Assembly: GCA_050249455.1 (NCBI GenBank)
Contig: JBFWQM010000314.1
Coordinates: 1 to 5,269 of the forward strand
Length of the DNA: 5,269 bases
From: JBFWQM01 sp050249455
Lineage (GTDB): Bacteria > Pseudomonadota > Alphaproteobacteria > MPNO01 > VGEU01
Direction of reading: 5' to 3'
Below are positions 4,144 to 5,269 of this stretch, piece by piece (position 1 is the stretch's first letter; every line of letters starts with the position of its first letter). The position numbers and the translations under genes were made by a program. Under the pieces are notes generated by a model. It ran no database searches and had not been told where the DNA came from. It was given only the letters and a program-made list of their open reading frames with translations.

Positions 4144-5269
4144 ATGACGGAAGGTCGGCCGGGGATGCTGCCGTTGACCGCCCGCGACATCATCCAGCGG
4201 GGACGCGCCAACGGCGAGTCGCTGCGCCGCAGCCGACAGCGCATCGCGGAGGCGCTGGCGGCCACCGCCGGCGGGATCGACGGGCTGAGCGACCGGGAGC
4301 GGTCGCAGATGACCACCATCCTCCGCCGCCTCGCCGACGAGGTTCAGACCACCATCCTCGGCCACCTCGAACGCTGGCTTGCCGACAAGCCGCGCGCGGC
4401 GCGCGCACTGGGCGAGCGTCTCGGCGGCGCCGGGCGCGAGGATGCCTATGCGCAGCTCGTCGATGCCGGCCTGCTGCGCGATGCCGACGTCATCGAGAAG
4501 CTGCAGGAGCGGCTGCTGGAGGACCGGCTGGAGCGCGCGATGCGACGACAGGACACCGGCGCCGCGCGCGAGGTCGAGGGCGAGGGCCTGTCGCACGGAG
4601 AGGCGCTGTTCGCGTTGCTGCAGTCGGCCGGGCCGGCGGTGGTCGAAGGGCTCAACCAGTACCTCGTGCGCCGTGCCCATCGCGTGGACGCCTACGACAA
4701 CCCGACGGTCGATCTCGGCGAGCTCAACCCGGCGCTGGTCGGGCGCCTCCACTGGGGCCTGGCCGCGGCGATCCGGCGCATGATCCTGGCCGACCGGACG
4801 GTGGACGAGACCGACCTCGACAACGCGCTCGAGGCGGCGACCGTCGAGGCGCTGGAGGACATCCGCGACCGACCGGGCCCGGAGGCGAGCTGCCGGCGCT
4901 TCACCGAGGCGGCGGCCGAAGCCGGCCTTCTTTCGCCCGATCTGATCGTGGCCTTGCTGCGCGCCGGCGAGGTCCCGCTGTTCGAGGCGGCGCTGGCGCG
5001 CTGGGCGGGGATCCGGATCGGCCTCGTCCGGCGGCTGGTGTTCGAGCCGGGCGGCGAGGGTCTGGCCGCCGTGGCCAAGGCGGCCGGCATGTCGATCGGC
5101 CATTTCTCCGTGCTGGCGAAGCTGACCCGCCTGGCGCGCTACCCCTCGGTTTCGGCCGCCCATTCGGAGCTTTCGGCGGTGGAGGCCATCTTCGTCCAGC
5201 TGCCGCCGGCCGAGGCGTCCCGCGTGCTGGCCTACTGGAAGCGCCACCCGGATTACCTGTCCGCCCTGT
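4144..5269 (+). CDS. DUF2336 domain-containing protein, 3' end beyond window
   Basis: An uninterrupted frame of 375 codons runs off the right edge. The protein is Ala/Leu/Arg-rich and almost entirely alpha-helical, with no signal peptide or membrane segment, so it is probably cytoplasmic. The N-terminal part (residues 1-90, including LTARDIIQRGRANGESLRRS) looks like a helical bundle of charged helices. A middle block holds LNQYLVRRAHRVDAYDNP. The stretch from about 250 (CRRFTEAAAEAGLLSPDLIV) through LLRAGEVPLFEAALARWAGI, with Gly275-Glu276, VRRLVF, EGLAAVAKAAGMS (Lys312) and YWKRHPDYL has the pattern of the alphaproteobacterial DUF2336 family, whose molecular function is not established to my knowledge. 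Repeated helix pairs suggest a HEAT-like scaffold, which is inference. It is divergent from the marR-type gene and shows no link to lysine metabolism. Translation start 4144 is chosen on its ribosome binding site. Confidence 0.75.
   Translation, partial: MTEGRPGMLPLTARDIIQRGRANGESLRRSRQRIAEALAATAGGIDGLSDRERSQMTTILRRLADEVQTTILGHLERWLADKPRAARALGERLGGAGREDAYAQLVDAGLLRDADVIEKLQERLLEDRLERAMRRQDTGAAREVEGEGLSHGEALFALLQSAGPAVVEGLNQYLVRRAHRVDAYDNPTVDLGELNPALVGRLHWGLAAAIRRMILADRTVDETDLDNALEAATVEALEDIRDRPGPEASCRRFTEAAAEAGLLSPDLIVALLRAGEVPLFEAALARWAGIRIGLVRRLVFEPGGEGLAAVAKAAGMSIGHFSVLAKLTRLARYPSVSAAHSELSAVEAIFVQLPPAEASRVLAYWKRHPDYLSAL

Noticed and set aside
3979..5247. Minus-strand open frame (422 codons) opposite the DUF2336 gene
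   Set aside because: It is repetitive and Arg/Gln/His-rich with no domain, while the plus strand encodes a coherent helical protein with family motifs.

Overview
The window is very GC-rich, with G or C at most third codon positions. It carries a DUF2336-type gene, a family found mainly in Alphaproteobacteria, so an alphaproteobacterium (a Rhodospirillales- or Rhizobiales-like environmental lineage) is the best guess. I identified it from protein motifs and could run no similarity search.

Layout, left to right: (1) the 3' end of a FAD-dependent aromatic-ring monooxygenase (1-239, +). (2) A pair of REP-like palindromes (228-295); the first one spans the monooxygenase stop codon. (3) A 362-residue saccharopine dehydrogenase/L-lysine 6-dehydrogenase-type oxidoreductase (317-1405, +). 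(4) A second REP-like pair in the opposite arrangement, forming a near-perfect 30-bp inverted repeat (1450-1555), followed by about 140 bp of leader with a small dyad. (5) A 500-residue ALDH7/antiquitin-type alpha-aminoadipic semialdehyde dehydrogenase (1693-3195, +). (6) A MarR-family regulator on the opposite strand (3168-3656, -), whose 3' end overlaps the aldehyde dehydrogenase gene by 28 bp. (7) A 487-bp divergent intergenic region containing an imperfect direct repeat. (8) The first 375 codons of a DUF2336 protein (4144 to the window end, +).

The metabolic core is the pair in items 3 and 5. The first enzyme is expected to form alpha-aminoadipate 6-semialdehyde (in equilibrium with piperideine-6-carboxylate), from lysine directly or from saccharopine. 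The second oxidises it to 2-aminoadipate. Together they look like a lysine-catabolism module. The neighbouring MarR protein is a candidate regulator by position only.

I found no clearly new biological system. The least ordinary content is the set of four REP-like palindromes, which vary with compensating changes in both arms, occur in two opposite pairings, and in one case supply a gene's stop codon. No tRNA, rRNA, CRISPR array, transposase or attachment site was recognised.
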